Assembly: GCA_017379895.1 (NCBI GenBank)
Contig: JAFNVH010000006.1
Location: forward strand, 1 to 45,795
Source: Rikenellaceae bacterium
GTDB taxonomy: Bacteria > Bacteroidota > Bacteroidia > Bacteroidales > Rikenellaceae
DNA length: 45,795 nt
Reading direction: 5' to 3'
Each line of letters starts with the position of its first letter. Within the stretch, counting starts at the first letter, position 1. Shown here one piece after another: positions 25,576 through 33,746 of this stretch. The notes beneath the pieces are model-generated. The model saw nothing but the letters and a program-made list of their open reading frames with translations. It had not been told where the DNA came from and searched no databases. The position numbers were made by a program, and so were the translations under genes.

Positions 25576-26164
25576 AGAGAACGGGATTAAGCGCGGGATC
25601 GTTGTACATCTTCATCTGGCGATAGACCTTCATATACTTACGACCAGCCTCAATATCCTCGATCAACTCCTCGATAGCAGTCGAGAGATCGGCTTGCTGC
25701 TGTACGAGAATATCGAGTTTCGACTGACAAGCCGAGCGATGCTCCTCGTTTACGTCGGTGCGCTCGACCTCAGCGCGCATATGATAGATCTTGAGTGCGA
25801 GGATCGACAGACGGTCGATTGCCCACGCGGGGGTCTCGGTGTTGATACGAGCATCTGCGGCGGGAACGATGTCCTTGTACTTGTTGAGCAGATACGAGTC
25901 GATGTACTCGACCATATCGCAACGAACCTGATTCGACTGGTCGATGCGACGCTTGAGTTTGAGAGCATCAACGGGGTCGATGTGCGGGTCGCGGATAATA
26001 TCCTCGAGGTGCCACTGTACGGTGTCGATCCAGTTTTTGAGGTAGAGCAGGTGTTCGAGCGAGCCCTCCTCATAGGGGTTTTCGATCACTGTGTCCACGT
26101 TGTCGTAGCGGTGATAGTCGTCGATCGCACGACAAAAGATGTTGTTGGCGTTTTCAGTCAGCAT
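25559..26164 (-). CDS. DUF4254 family protein
   Basis: 201 aa, all predicted helical, with no signal peptide or membrane segment. Recognisable DUF4254 features: ENPYEEGSLEHLLYLKNWIDTVQWHLEDIIRDPHI (about 28-62), the LKRRIDQSNQVRCDMVEYID segment and a terminal coiled region about 160-190. Function unknown. The 17-bp overlap with a GT9 gene implies coupled translation and a shared role in surface glycan synthesis (inference). ATG 26164 sits about 60 bp downstream of a -7 box at 26223-26230. Confidence 0.87.
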   Translation of the reverse strand: MLTENANNIFCRAIDDYHRYDNVDTVIENPYEEGSLEHLLYLKNWIDTVQWHLEDIIRDPHIDPVDALKLKRRIDQSNQVRCDMVEYIDSYLLNKYKDIVPAADARINTETPAWAIDRLSILALKIYHMRAEVERTDVNEEHRSACQSKLDILVQQQADLSTAIEELIEDIEAGRKYMKVYRQMKMYNDPALNPVLYAQKR

Positions 26165-26222
26165 ATATACGTTTCTTAATCGATTAATATTCTAAAAAAG
26201 TGCTTGCACTATTATTAAGACG

Positions 26223-26333
26223 CAAAAGTAGTCAATAATGTTGCACGAGGGAGCAAAAAAAGTTAAAAAAAGTAAAATATTCGTGGTTTCGTGTCGATGA
26301 GTGCAAGAAATGTGCAAACTTTCATTAACTTTG
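26223..26333. promoter_or_regulatory. Divergent -7 boxes (DUF4254 unit and LysM glucosaminidase)
   Basis: Minus strand TACTTTTG 26223-26230 for the DUF4254-GT9 unit. Plus strand TAACTTTG 26326-26333 for the glucosaminidase, 28 bp before its start. Neither has a convincing TTG at -33. AT-rich DNA between them holds no other feature I can support. Confidence 0.55.
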
Positions 26334-26360
26334 CACCTTAACATTCATTGAATTAAAAGT

Positions 26361-27359
26361 ATGAAGATCGATATTCGCACACTCTTGGTGACGTTCGCAA
26401 CGCTGCTTGTTTGGTCGGTTGCGTCGGCTCAGAGTCGTGTCAAGTATACTACCGAGGAGTACATCGCGCGTTGGAATAAGATTGCGGTCGAGCACCAGGA
26501 GAAGTATGGTATCCCCGCGAGCATTACTCTTGCGCAGGGTATCTTGGAGTCGAACAGCGGTAATGGTCGTTTGGCTGTCGAGGCCAATAACCACTTCGGT
26601 ATCAAGTGTAAGAAGGATTGGACGGGCGCTACGATCAGCCACGATGATGATGCCAAGGGCGAGTGCTTCCGTAAGTATCATTCGGCGGAGGAGTCGTATG
26701 AGGATCACGCCAATTTCATTGATACTCAGCCGCGCTACGATTCGCTGTTCCGTTACTCGGAGACCGATTATGCCTCTTGGGCGCGCGGTTTGAAGGCGGC
26801 GGGATATGCCACCGATCCGCAGTATGCCGAGAAATTGATTCGAGTGATCGAGGAGAATAAACTCTACCTCTACGATCGTGGTGAGAATGCGCTCGAACAG
26901 CGTGTTGTCGAGGTTGAGAAGGTCGAGCAGGAGATCATTGCCGATATTCCCGCGCAGCCGGCGAATAATGGCGATGTGGTTGATATCGATAACTTTACAG
27001 TGACGGTTAACCCCCATCACGGTTATTCGGTGCAGATGGTTAATGGTGCTGAGTATGTTGAACCGAAGGAGGGCGACACTTACACGAAGATTGCCGCGCT
27101 GTTCGATCTGCCCGTTAAGAAGATTTACAAGTTCAACGACGTGGCTGTGGGTGCGGAGCTGGCCGAGGGTGAGCGTGTGTTCTTGCAGCGCAAGCAGGCG
27201 CGTTATGTGGGCTCGGAGCTCTATCATACGGCTACGGAGGGCGAAACGATGCGCTCTGTAGCACAGCGCTATGGCGTTCGATTGGCGAAGTTGGCAACGC
27301 TCAATCGCCTGCCGAGCGACGCGACGCTGCACGAGGGTCAGCACGTGAAATTGCGCTAA
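26361..27359 (+). CDS. Secreted N-acetylglucosaminidase with LysM domains
   Basis: 332 aa. Signal peptide residues 1-23 (ends SVASAQ). Glucosaminidase (GH73-type) domain about 30-165: WNKIAVEHQEKYGIPASITLAQGILESNSGNGRL with probable catalytic Glu63, NNHFGIKCKKDW, FRKYHSAEESYEDHANFI and WARGLKAAGYATDPQYAEKLI. LysM-like modules follow: a degenerate one about 230-275 and a clear one about 285-331 (YHTATEGETMRSVAQRYGV). It cleaves peptidoglycan glycan strands in the periplasm, for growth or daughter-cell separation. A conserved unknown gene follows 46 bp downstream. Confidence 0.93.
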   Translation: MKIDIRTLLVTFATLLVWSVASAQSRVKYTTEEYIARWNKIAVEHQEKYGIPASITLAQGILESNSGNGRLAVEANNHFGIKCKKDWTGATISHDDDAKGECFRKYHSAEESYEDHANFIDTQPRYDSLFRYSETDYASWARGLKAAGYATDPQYAEKLIRVIEENKLYLYDRGENALEQRVVEVEKVEQEIIADIPAQPANNGDVVDIDNFTVTVNPHHGYSVQMVNGAEYVEPKEGDTYTKIAALFDLPVKKIYKFNDVAVGAELAEGERVFLQRKQARYVGSELYHTATEGETMRSVAQRYGVRLAKLATLNRLPSDATLHEGQHVKLR

Positions 27360-27405
27360 AAGTGGTGAGCGTGCAGTGAGTTAAGTACATCATTTTAAAT
27401 TATAT

Positions 27406-28095
27406 ATGGATAACGACACAATGGGTCATAGATCGGAGATCTTAGCAACCCTGATCAAAAAATCAAATCTCAAACAGAGGGTGTTCGACAACACCTTTAT
27501 GGCGTTCAATCTGCTCAAAGAGTGCTTGCACGAGATGAATGCCGAATTCGACGATGAACTCGAAGGTAAGCTCGACAAACGCGTGCGTATCGACTATCGT
27601 GACCGCGGTAAGTATGAGGCGCAGATCCAGATCGCAGGCGAAATGTTGATCTTCACGATGCACACCAACGTATTCGATTTCGATGCGTCGCACCCCGTTT
27701 TGGGCGTCGATTACGTCGAGAAGGAGCGTGAGCGTAGCTATTGCGGTGTGATCAATATCTACAACTTTCTGGCCGACTCGTTCCGCTACAACCGTAACGA
27801 GGACGAGGGTTATCTGATTGGTCGTCTGTTTATTAATACCGATGGCGCGTTCTTTGTTGAGGGTCGTATGAAGACCCCATACAGCTATCGCAGCTTTGGT
27901 GTGGAGCGCATCGACCGCTCGACAATCATCTCGGTGCTGGAATCGGCTATCGAGTTTGCGTTTGATTTCGACCTGCTTGTGCCGCCTTACAGCAGCGTGA
28001 GCCGCGCGACGGTTGATCAGTTCAATACCAAGATGGAGAACTCGAAGTTCCGTACGGGTAAGCGCCTGGGTGTGGAGTTCGAAGATGGAGAATAA
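27406..28095 (+). CDS. Conserved protein of unknown function
   Basis: 229 aa, soluble, with no signal peptide or membrane helix. Alternating strand/helix pattern: helical start (residues 10-43), then strands around RVRIDYRDRGKYEAQIQIAGEMLIFTMHTNVFDF and SYCGVINIYNFLADSFRYNRNEDEGYLIGRLFINTDGAFFVEGRM. Overall it looks like an alpha/beta cytosolic protein that I have seen only as hypothetical in Bacteroidetes genomes. It follows the glucosaminidase gene by 46 bp and ends before a terminator, so it may be co-transcribed with it. No catalytic motif is evident. Confidence 0.75.
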   Translation: MDNDTMGHRSEILATLIKKSNLKQRVFDNTFMAFNLLKECLHEMNAEFDDELEGKLDKRVRIDYRDRGKYEAQIQIAGEMLIFTMHTNVFDFDASHPVLGVDYVEKERERSYCGVINIYNFLADSFRYNRNEDEGYLIGRLFINTDGAFFVEGRMKTPYSYRSFGVERIDRSTIISVLESAIEFAFDFDLLVPPYSSVSRATVDQFNTKMENSKFRTGKRLGVEFEDGE

Positions 28096-28118
28096 ATTGT
28101 AGTTCGCTATAATGTTTG

Positions 28119-28153
28119 CGACTGCTCGATTTGGTTCGGGCAGTCGTTTTTTT
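28119..28153 (+). terminator. Terminator after the unknown gene
   Basis: Stem CGACTGC(T)CGA...TCG(G)GCAGTCG with a small internal mismatch, then seven T. Confidence 0.85.
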
Positions 28154-28164
28154 GTGCGTAGGTA

Positions 28165-28194
28165 TTGGTGTTTCGCGGAAAATCAGTAACTTTG
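28165..28194 (+). promoter_or_regulatory. Promoter of the ROK-family gene
   Basis: TTG 28165-28167, 19-nt spacer, TAACTTTG 28187-28194. Confidence 0.7.
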
Positions 28195-28258
28195 AACAAT
28201 CCGAGCGACCAAAGGTGCAGAATTTGCTCGGTCAAACCCAACTAAAACAACGCAAAAT

Positions 28259-29368
28259 ATGTATAGCAACGATCCTCGTACAGTCATAACGCTCGATGCG
28301 GGCGGAACCAACTTTGTCTTTGGAGCAATCCGTGCCAATCAATTTGTCTCTGAACCGGTTACGCTGCCGTCGAATGCCCACGATCTCGACCTCTGTATGC
28401 AGACCATAGTCGAGGGTTTCGAGCGCGTGATGGCGCAACTTACGGAGCCTGCGGTGGCGATCAGCTTTGCCTTCCCCGGTCCGGCGGACTACCCGCGCGG
28501 AATCATCGGTGGCGGTTTCCTGCCTACGTTCCCCTGCCTGAGCGAGGGTGTGGCGCTGGGTGACTACCTGAGCGAGCGCTTTGGTCTGCCCGTGTGGATC
28601 AACAACGACGCCGATCTGTTCGCATACGGCGAGGCACTAGCGGGTGCTCTGCCCGAGGTGAACGAGCGCTTGGAGGTGGCAGGTAGTGCCAAGCGATTCC
28701 ATAACCTGCTGGGTTTCACGTGGGGTACAGGTTTCGGATTCGGAATGTCGGTCGATAATCGTATGCACGTTGGCGACAATTCGTGCGTCGAGATCTACTG
28801 CCTGCGCAATCGAATCTATCCCGACGCGATTGTCGAGGATAGTGTGTCGATTCGTGCCGTGCAGCGCGTCTATGGCGAGTTGTCGGGCGTGGCGGATCAC
28901 GGACTGACGCCCAAGGAGATCTACGAAATTGCCGATGGCGTGCGCGAGGGCGATCGTGCGGCCGCTATCGGATCATTTGCTGAGTTTGGCCGCGCAACGG
29001 GTGATGCTTTTGCGTCGGTGGCGTCGCTTTTGGACGGCCTGATCGTTGTAGGTGGCGGCCTAACGGGCGCGCGTAAATATATAATGCCGTCGGTGCTGGC
29101 AGAGATGCGCTCGACACTGTCGCAACTCACCGAGGGTGAGCGTACGGCACGTATGCCTGTAGCGGTCTATGAACTTGATGACGAGGAGCAGTTCGCACGC
29201 TTTGCGCGTGGCGAGCAGCGCGAGTTGAAGGTCTATGGCAGCGACCGCACGGTGAGCTACGATCCCGAAAAACGTATCGGCATAATCTTCTCGAAGTTGG
29301 GTGCAAGTCGAGCCGTATCGCTCGGAGCTTATGCCTTTGCACTCAATGAGTTAGATTCACGAAAATAG
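28259..29368 (+). CDS. ROK-family sugar kinase/regulator-like protein
   Basis: 369 aa, longer than the usual 290-320 aa ROK kinase. ATPase core: phosphate-1 motif ITLDAGGTNFVFGAI (about 9-23), AISFAFPGPADYPRGIIGGG (about 66-86) and the catalytic region PVWINNDADLFAYGEALAGA (about 107-126), where the Asp of NNDAD is the expected base. VVGGGLTGARKYI is the second adenosine motif. The normal zinc site CxCGxxGCxE is absent; the corresponding region reads VGDNSCVEIYCLRN. No helix-turn-helix is present, so it is more likely a kinase than a repressor. The substrate is unknown. Its last 12 bp overlap the convergent YqaA-like gene. Confidence 0.85.
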   Translation: MYSNDPRTVITLDAGGTNFVFGAIRANQFVSEPVTLPSNAHDLDLCMQTIVEGFERVMAQLTEPAVAISFAFPGPADYPRGIIGGGFLPTFPCLSEGVALGDYLSERFGLPVWINNDADLFAYGEALAGALPEVNERLEVAGSAKRFHNLLGFTWGTGFGFGMSVDNRMHVGDNSCVEIYCLRNRIYPDAIVEDSVSIRAVQRVYGELSGVADHGLTPKEIYEIADGVREGDRAAAIGSFAEFGRATGDAFASVASLLDGLIVVGGGLTGARKYIMPSVLAEMRSTLSQLTEGERTARMPVAVYELDDEEQFARFARGEQRELKVYGSDRTVSYDPEKRIGIIFSKLGASRAVSLGAYAFALNELDSRK

Positions 29369-29815
29369 GGTAGTCTGCTGCAAAACGGCATTCATCAAAA
29401 TCCAAAACAGAAAACGTAGGAACGCCCCGACAAGGGCGACCAGGGCGGTTGTGTGCGGACGAATCTTGTAGAGTCCGAGTGCGACCATAATCACTATGCC
29501 CACAATCGGCGCCCAATAGATCGCTGCAAGCCAGATACCATAGCGGTCGATGCGGTAGTGCTGGCGTTCGATGGCGTCGGGGCTAATCTTGAAAAACTTT
29601 TCGAGCCACTCCCACTTGGCAAACCAACCCAGTGCATACGAAGTCATCGCGCCCGACCAATTGCCGATGGTGGCGATGATCAGACAGATCCACGGGTTAC
29701 CGCCTGCGGCAAGCAGCCCGACCATCAGCACGTCTGACGAGAGCGGCAATGCCGTTCCCGCCACAAATGTCCCGATGAACAATCCCAAATATCCTAAGTC
29801 AATCAGCCAGTCCAT
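29357..29815 (-). CDS. YqaA/DedA-like small membrane protein
   Basis: 152 aa from ATG 29815; the frame is open to 29869 but the extra part is AT-rich leader. Four or five hydrophobic segments, including residues 4-24, 36-58 and about 95-113. SNARE-associated/VTT-type motifs: GYLGLFIGTFVAGTALPLSSDVLMVGLLAAGG and IGNWSGAMTSYALGW, then YGIWLAAIYWAPIVGIVIMVALG. DedA-superfamily proteins take part in lipid flipping and envelope homeostasis. This short YqaA branch has no defined role. A near-consensus -7 box (GATATTTG, minus, 29839-29846) precedes it. The invertible promoter segment lies 225 bp upstream. Confidence 0.85.
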   Translation of the reverse strand: MDWLIDLGYLGLFIGTFVAGTALPLSSDVLMVGLLAAGGNPWICLIIATIGNWSGAMTSYALGWFAKWEWLEKFFKISPDAIERQHYRIDRYGIWLAAIYWAPIVGIVIMVALGLYKIRPHTTALVALVGAFLRFLFWILMNAVLQQTTLFS

Positions 29816-29869
29816 TGTGTTTGCATATAATCCTAATGCAAATATCGTGATTTGTGGCGTGAATCGCAA

Positions 29870-30039
29870 GGCTTTTGTTTAAAATGCACTCGCGCAACAC
29901 AAGAGAACTCAATCCGTACGCGAGGAGCGCGCGCTGAGTCTCTTGTCGTTGTCGAGCTGTGGAGTGTGATAGGTACGCCTCATCATTTCGGTATTAGCCG
30001 CCGTGCAGCCACCCTTATAAAACTGCTTGCAGATACTAA
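29870..30039. other. Intergenic stretch left of the invertible segment
   Basis: Part of the 541-bp gap between the yqaA-like and susC genes. The only structure seen is an imperfect inverted repeat, CAAGAGAACTCA 29900-29911 with TGAGTCTCTTG 29935-29945, lacking a T-run. A 66-codon plus-strand ORF (29852-30052) ends inside the left repeat, but I see no recognisable protein in it. Confidence 0.5.
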
Positions 30040-30057
30040 TTACTTCCACTAATGAGA
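30040..30057 (+). repeat. Left arm of 18-bp inverted repeat
   Basis: TTACTTCCACTAATGAGA. Perfect reverse complement of 30236-30253. Homology stops sharply on both sides. Confidence 0.95.
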
Positions 30058-30170
30058 GCCGCAAATGTCCATTGTAGATAGGTGAGGGCTATTTTGTGGG
30101 TTTATGGACAAGGCGTAGTCAGAGAGGGAAATTATGTTCTAAATTATTTTTGAAAAAAAGATGATAAAAT

Positions 30171-30201
30171 TTGGCTATTTGGAGAACTTTGTATATTTTT
30201 G
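30171..30201 (+). promoter_or_regulatory. Promoter of susC/susD inside the inverted repeats
   Basis: TTG 30171-30173, exactly 20-nt spacer, TATTTTTG 30194-30201. Predicted start near 30208 gives a leader of about 148 nt that crosses the right repeat arm. No consensus promoter was found on the opposite strand of the segment. Confidence 0.85.
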
Positions 30202-30235
30202 TATAACTATATGGAGTGCTCAGATGTGATCTGTG

Positions 30236-30253
30236 TCTCATTAGTGGAAGTAA
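30236..30253 (-). repeat. Right arm of 18-bp inverted repeat
   Basis: TCTCATTAGTGGAAGTAA, the exact reverse complement of 30040-30057. Confidence 0.95.
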
Positions 30254-30356
30254 ATGGACAATTAAAATTTGTAAAAGGGAAACAATAATTATTAACAAAG
30301 AAAAACAGATACACCACTGTTATTTAAATCTTTATCTAACTTAAATTTTTTACTCT

Positions 30357-33300
30357 ATGAAAAGAAAATTGACTATTGGTTTGTTGTTCACGCTGGCTTT
30401 GGCAGTGTGCACAACGAATTTGATGGCAGTTGAAGCTTGGAGCGAAAGCACCGAGATTCAGAAGTCAGTCAAGGTTTCAGGTACCGTTAAGGACTCGGCA
30501 GGTGCTCCCGTCCTCGGTGCTACGGTAATTCAGGCGGACAACCAGACTAATGGTATGACCACTGATGCAAATGGTAACTTCGTGCTGACAGTGCCCGAAG
30601 GTGCTAACGTAGTGGTATCGTACATTGGTTACGTTGCACAGACCGTTAAGGCTTATGACGGTATGATCGTAACCTTGAAGGATGACGCTCAGATGATCGA
30701 CGACGTTGTTGTCGTAGGTTTCGGTACTCAGAAGAAGGCTAACCTGACCGGTGCATTTTCTTCGGTTGACGTAGCGAAGACTTTCGAGAGCAAGCCTATC
30801 GTTGACGTATCGAAGGGTCTTCAGGGTACCGTTCCGGGTCTGACCATTACCTTCGGTACTGCTGACCTTGGTGCGTCGGCATCGATTAAGGTTCGTGGTA
30901 CTACTTCGGTTTACGGTAACAACAAGCCTCTGATCCTGCTTGACGGTGTTGAGATCAGCGACTTGTCGTTCGTTAACCCTGACAACATTGCTAACATCTC
31001 GGTTCTGAAGGATGCTGCTTCGGCTTCGATCTACGGTACCCGTGGTGCTTACGGTGTTGTATTGATCACCTCGAAGGACGGTTCGGAGGTTAAGGACCGC
31101 GCAAAGGTTACTTACTCGGCTAACTTCGCTTGGAATCAGCCTATTGACCTTCCCAAGTACGCTACTGGTTACGACGTATTGGACGCAATGAAGTTCACTA
31201 TGTTGGCACAGGAGAACACCAACGGTTTGTATGACTCGGAGGCATTCGGTATGTACTACTCGAAGTTGTTGGATCCCATCAAGAACTGGTTGGATAACAA
31301 CTTGGAGGCTTACAACAATGGTAAGCTGGATCAGACTTACGTATACGGTCGTGACTATGAGTACAGCGCTTCGGGTGTTGCTCACTTCTACCGTGTTGTA
31401 GATCCTAACAAGGAGTTGTTGAAGAACACTTCGTTCCAGCACAGCCACAACCTGACTGTTGCAGGTAGCGCAGGTAAGACTTCGTACAACGTTTCGATGA
31501 ACTACTACAAGCAGGACGGTCTGCTGAAGTATGCTGAAGAGGAGTCGATGCAGCGTGTAACTGCTAACGTTACTACTTCGTCGCAGGTTAAGAAGTGGTT
31601 GCGCGTTGGTACTAAGATGATGTATACTGAGAAGGTATTCAAGTATCCTTATGGTAACTCGGCTTCGGGTTCGAGCTTGTATACTTACTCAATGCGTTTC
31701 CCCACCTTCTTCCCCTATGGTATTTCGGATGGTGGTATCGATCCTAACACCGGTGAGTCGGTTAATGCAGCAGCTGCTAGCGGTAAGGGTCTGTACTTCC
31801 GTCACGGTAACGGTTTCATTGTAGGTTATCCCGTACAGAAGGGTCAGGACGACTATATGCGCGTAGGTGCAAATGTTGATATCAACATTGCTAAGGGTCT
31901 GACCTTCCACGCAGACTACACTCGTAGCATTCTGAACTACATCTCGAATGGTGTTCAGGTTCCCGTTTACGTAGCAAACTGGTGGTCGTCTTACTCGCCT
32001 AAGTACGCTTTGGCTAGCAACAACCAGGTATCGAAGACTATCGTTAAGAACCGCGCTAACGCGTTCAACGCATACTTCGACTACAACGTTGATTTCTGCA
32101 AAAATCACAACTTGGCTGTTAAGCTCGGTTTCAACTCGGATGATTACTTCACTCAGAACATCGGCGCTACTTCGAAGAACATGATGAACAATAACTATCC
32201 TGTTCTGTCGTTGACTGAGAATGCAAATGGTTTGGCTACTGTTAGCGAGTCGAAGTCGAAGCGCGCTGCTGCCGGTTTCTTCGGTCGTATCAACTATAGC
32301 TGGAAGGATAAGTTGCTCCTCGAGTTGAACGGTCGTTTCGACGGTTCGTCGAAGTTCGCAGCTGGTCAGAAGTGGGGCTTCTTCCCCTCGGGTTCGGTAG
32401 GTTACCGTCTGTCGGAGGAGAACTTCATGAAGAACCAGGATGTTATCAGCAACTTGAAGGTTCGTGCATCGTACGGTATGATCGGTAACGAGGACGTATC
32501 GGCAGGTTCGTACTATCCTTTCATCACTACTATCGGCCGTAGCTCGTTGAGCTGGATCGGTCCTGAGAGCGCAAACGGTTCGTTGACTTACTTCGGTATG
32601 CCGGGCGTAAGCAACCCCGCACTGACTTGGGAGTCGATCGAGACTATCGACGTTGGTGTTGACCTGGGCTTCCTGCACAACGACTTGAACATTGTATTCG
32701 ACTGGTATCAGCGTCGTACTACCGGTATGCTCGTAACTGCTGACCAGGTAGCTTATGAGATCGGTTTGTCGTCGATGCCTAAGGTAAATGGTGGTGACAT
32801 GCGTACTCGCGGTTGGGAGGTACAGGTTGACTACAACCACTCGTTCAACAAGGACTTCCGCATCTATGCTACCGCTACTTTGGCTGACAGCAAGGCAACT
32901 ATCACCGACTGGGGTACCAACACTGGTGCTATCACCGGTTACTACGTAGGTAAGGAGTGGGGCGAAATCTGGGGCTTCAAGACCGCAGATGCTTACTTCA
33001 CTGCTGAGGAGGCTGCAAACGGTGTTCTGTTGGCAGACGGTTCGCGCGTAGGTATCAATGAGGTTTACCAGAAGGCTCTGTACAAGTCGGGCTTCCGCTA
33101 CGGCGAGGGTGACGTTAAGTACGAGGATTTGAATGGTGACGGTAAGGTTGACTCGGGTAAGGGTACCATCGATGATCACGGTGACTTGATCCGTATCGGT
33201 AACACTACTCCTCGCTACGAGTACTCGTTGCGCGCTGGTTTGCAGTGGAAGGGTCTCGATTTCGAGTTCTTGTTCCAGGGCGTTGGTAAGCGTGAGATGT

Positions 33301-33731
33301 GGTCGCAGTCGTCGCGTATTATGCCTTTGACTCAGGGTCGTTCGTCGAACATCTTCACCGATCAGCTCGACTACTATACTCCCGAGAACCCCGATGCTAA
33401 GTTCCCGCGTCCTTACATTGGCCATACTGGTTCGATCAACGGTTTGTCGAATGGTGCTAACAACTACTACTCGCAGACTAAGTACTTGAGCAACATGGCT
33501 TACTTGCGTCTGAAGAACGTAACTTTGGGTTACACTCTGCCGAAGAATTGGACTATGAAGGCTACCATTGAGAAGGCTCGCGTATACGTAAGCGTTCAGA
33601 ACCTCTTCACTCTCGATCACCTGAATGGTGCAATCGACCCCGAGTACAACGTAAGTGGTACTGCTGATACTGGTGGTCGTGGTAACCCGTTCTGCCGTAC
33701 TTGGTCGTGTGGTCTCCAGATTTCGTTCTAA
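30357..33731 (+). CDS. SusC-like TonB-dependent outer-membrane receptor
   Basis: 1124 aa. Signal peptide residues 1-24. CarboxypepD_reg domain about 40-112 (VSGTVKDSAGAPVLGATVIQ, then GNFVLTVPEGANVVVSYIGY). TonB box/plug entry DDVVVVGFGTQKKANLTGAF (about 115-134). Plug to about 240, with the SusC-specific LILLDGVEISDLSFVNPDNI and SVLKDAASASIYGTRGAYGVVLITSK. A 22-strand-type barrel follows to the terminal CGLQISF. No N-terminal STN domain, so no anti-sigma signalling is expected. It imports glycans, or in some cases peptides, across the outer membrane with the SusD-like lid encoded 15 bp downstream. Codon use is strongly biased (GGT, AAC, TAC, GCT, AAG), unlike most neighbours, suggesting very high expression. 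Transcription probably depends on the invertible promoter. Confidence 0.97.
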   Translation: MKRKLTIGLLFTLALAVCTTNLMAVEAWSESTEIQKSVKVSGTVKDSAGAPVLGATVIQADNQTNGMTTDANGNFVLTVPEGANVVVSYIGYVAQTVKAYDGMIVTLKDDAQMIDDVVVVGFGTQKKANLTGAFSSVDVAKTFESKPIVDVSKGLQGTVPGLTITFGTADLGASASIKVRGTTSVYGNNKPLILLDGVEISDLSFVNPDNIANISVLKDAASASIYGTRGAYGVVLITSKDGSEVKDRAKVTYSANFAWNQPIDLPKYATGYDVLDAMKFTMLAQENTNGLYDSEAFGMYYSKLLDPIKNWLDNNLEAYNNGKLDQTYVYGRDYEYSASGVAHFYRVVDPNKELLKNTSFQHSHNLTVAGSAGKTSYNVSMNYYKQDGLLKYAEEESMQRVTANVTTSSQVKKWLRVGTKMMYTEKVFKYPYGNSASGSSLYTYSMRFPTFFPYGISDGGIDPNTGESVNAAAASGKGLYFRHGNGFIVGYPVQKGQDDYMRVGANVDINIAKGLTFHADYTRSILNYISNGVQVPVYVANWWSSYSPKYALASNNQVSKTIVKNRANAFNAYFDYNVDFCKNHNLAVKLGFNSDDYFTQNIGATSKNMMNNNYPVLSLTENANGLATVSESKSKRAAAGFFGRINYSWKDKLLLELNGRFDGSSKFAAGQKWGFFPSGSVGYRLSEENFMKNQDVISNLKVRASYGMIGNEDVSAGSYYPFITTIGRSSLSWIGPESANGSLTYFGMPGVSNPALTWESIETIDVGVDLGFLHNDLNIVFDWYQRRTTGMLVTADQVAYEIGLSSMPKVNGGDMRTRGWEVQVDYNHSFNKDFRIYATATLADSKATITDWGTNTGAITGYYVGKEWGEIWGFKTADAYFTAEEAANGVLLADGSRVGINEVYQKALYKSGFRYGEGDVKYEDLNGDGKVDSGKGTIDDHGDLIRIGNTTPRYEYSLRAGLQWKGLDFEFLFQGVGKREMWSQSSRIMPLTQGRSSNIFTDQLDYYTPENPDAKFPRPYIGHTGSINGLSNGANNYYSQTKYLSNMAYLRLKNVTLGYTLPKNWTMKATIEKARVYVSVQNLFTLDHLNGAIDPEYNVSGTADTGGRGNPFCRTWSCGLQISF

Positions 33732-33746
33732 CCTATAAAGTAACAA

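Larger units (their letters stand above)
30040..30253. other. Putative invertible promoter segment upstream of susC
   Basis: 214-bp segment bounded by perfect 18-bp inverted repeats and holding an ideal promoter reading toward susC (30171-30201), close to the right arm. Known Bacteroidales phase-variable promoters have the same plan: short inverted repeats, about 150-250 bp between them, and an outward promoter near one end flipped by a tyrosine or serine recombinase. As sequenced it is ON for susC. No recombinase gene lies in the window, so the enzyme would act from elsewhere. Inversion itself is inferred. Confidence 0.75.

Noticed and set aside
29852-30052. 66-codon plus-strand ORF ending in the left inverted repeat; possible remnant of a recombinase
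   Set aside because: Translation shows none of the R-H-R-Y catalytic motifs and no similarity I can name. It starts inside the divergent yqaA leader.
31689-33746. 685-codon open frame antisense to susC (and a 323-codon one at 30477-31448)
   Set aside because: Product is low-complexity, Val/Thr/Arg/Leu-rich, with no domain. The long frame results from the strong codon bias of susC on the other strand.
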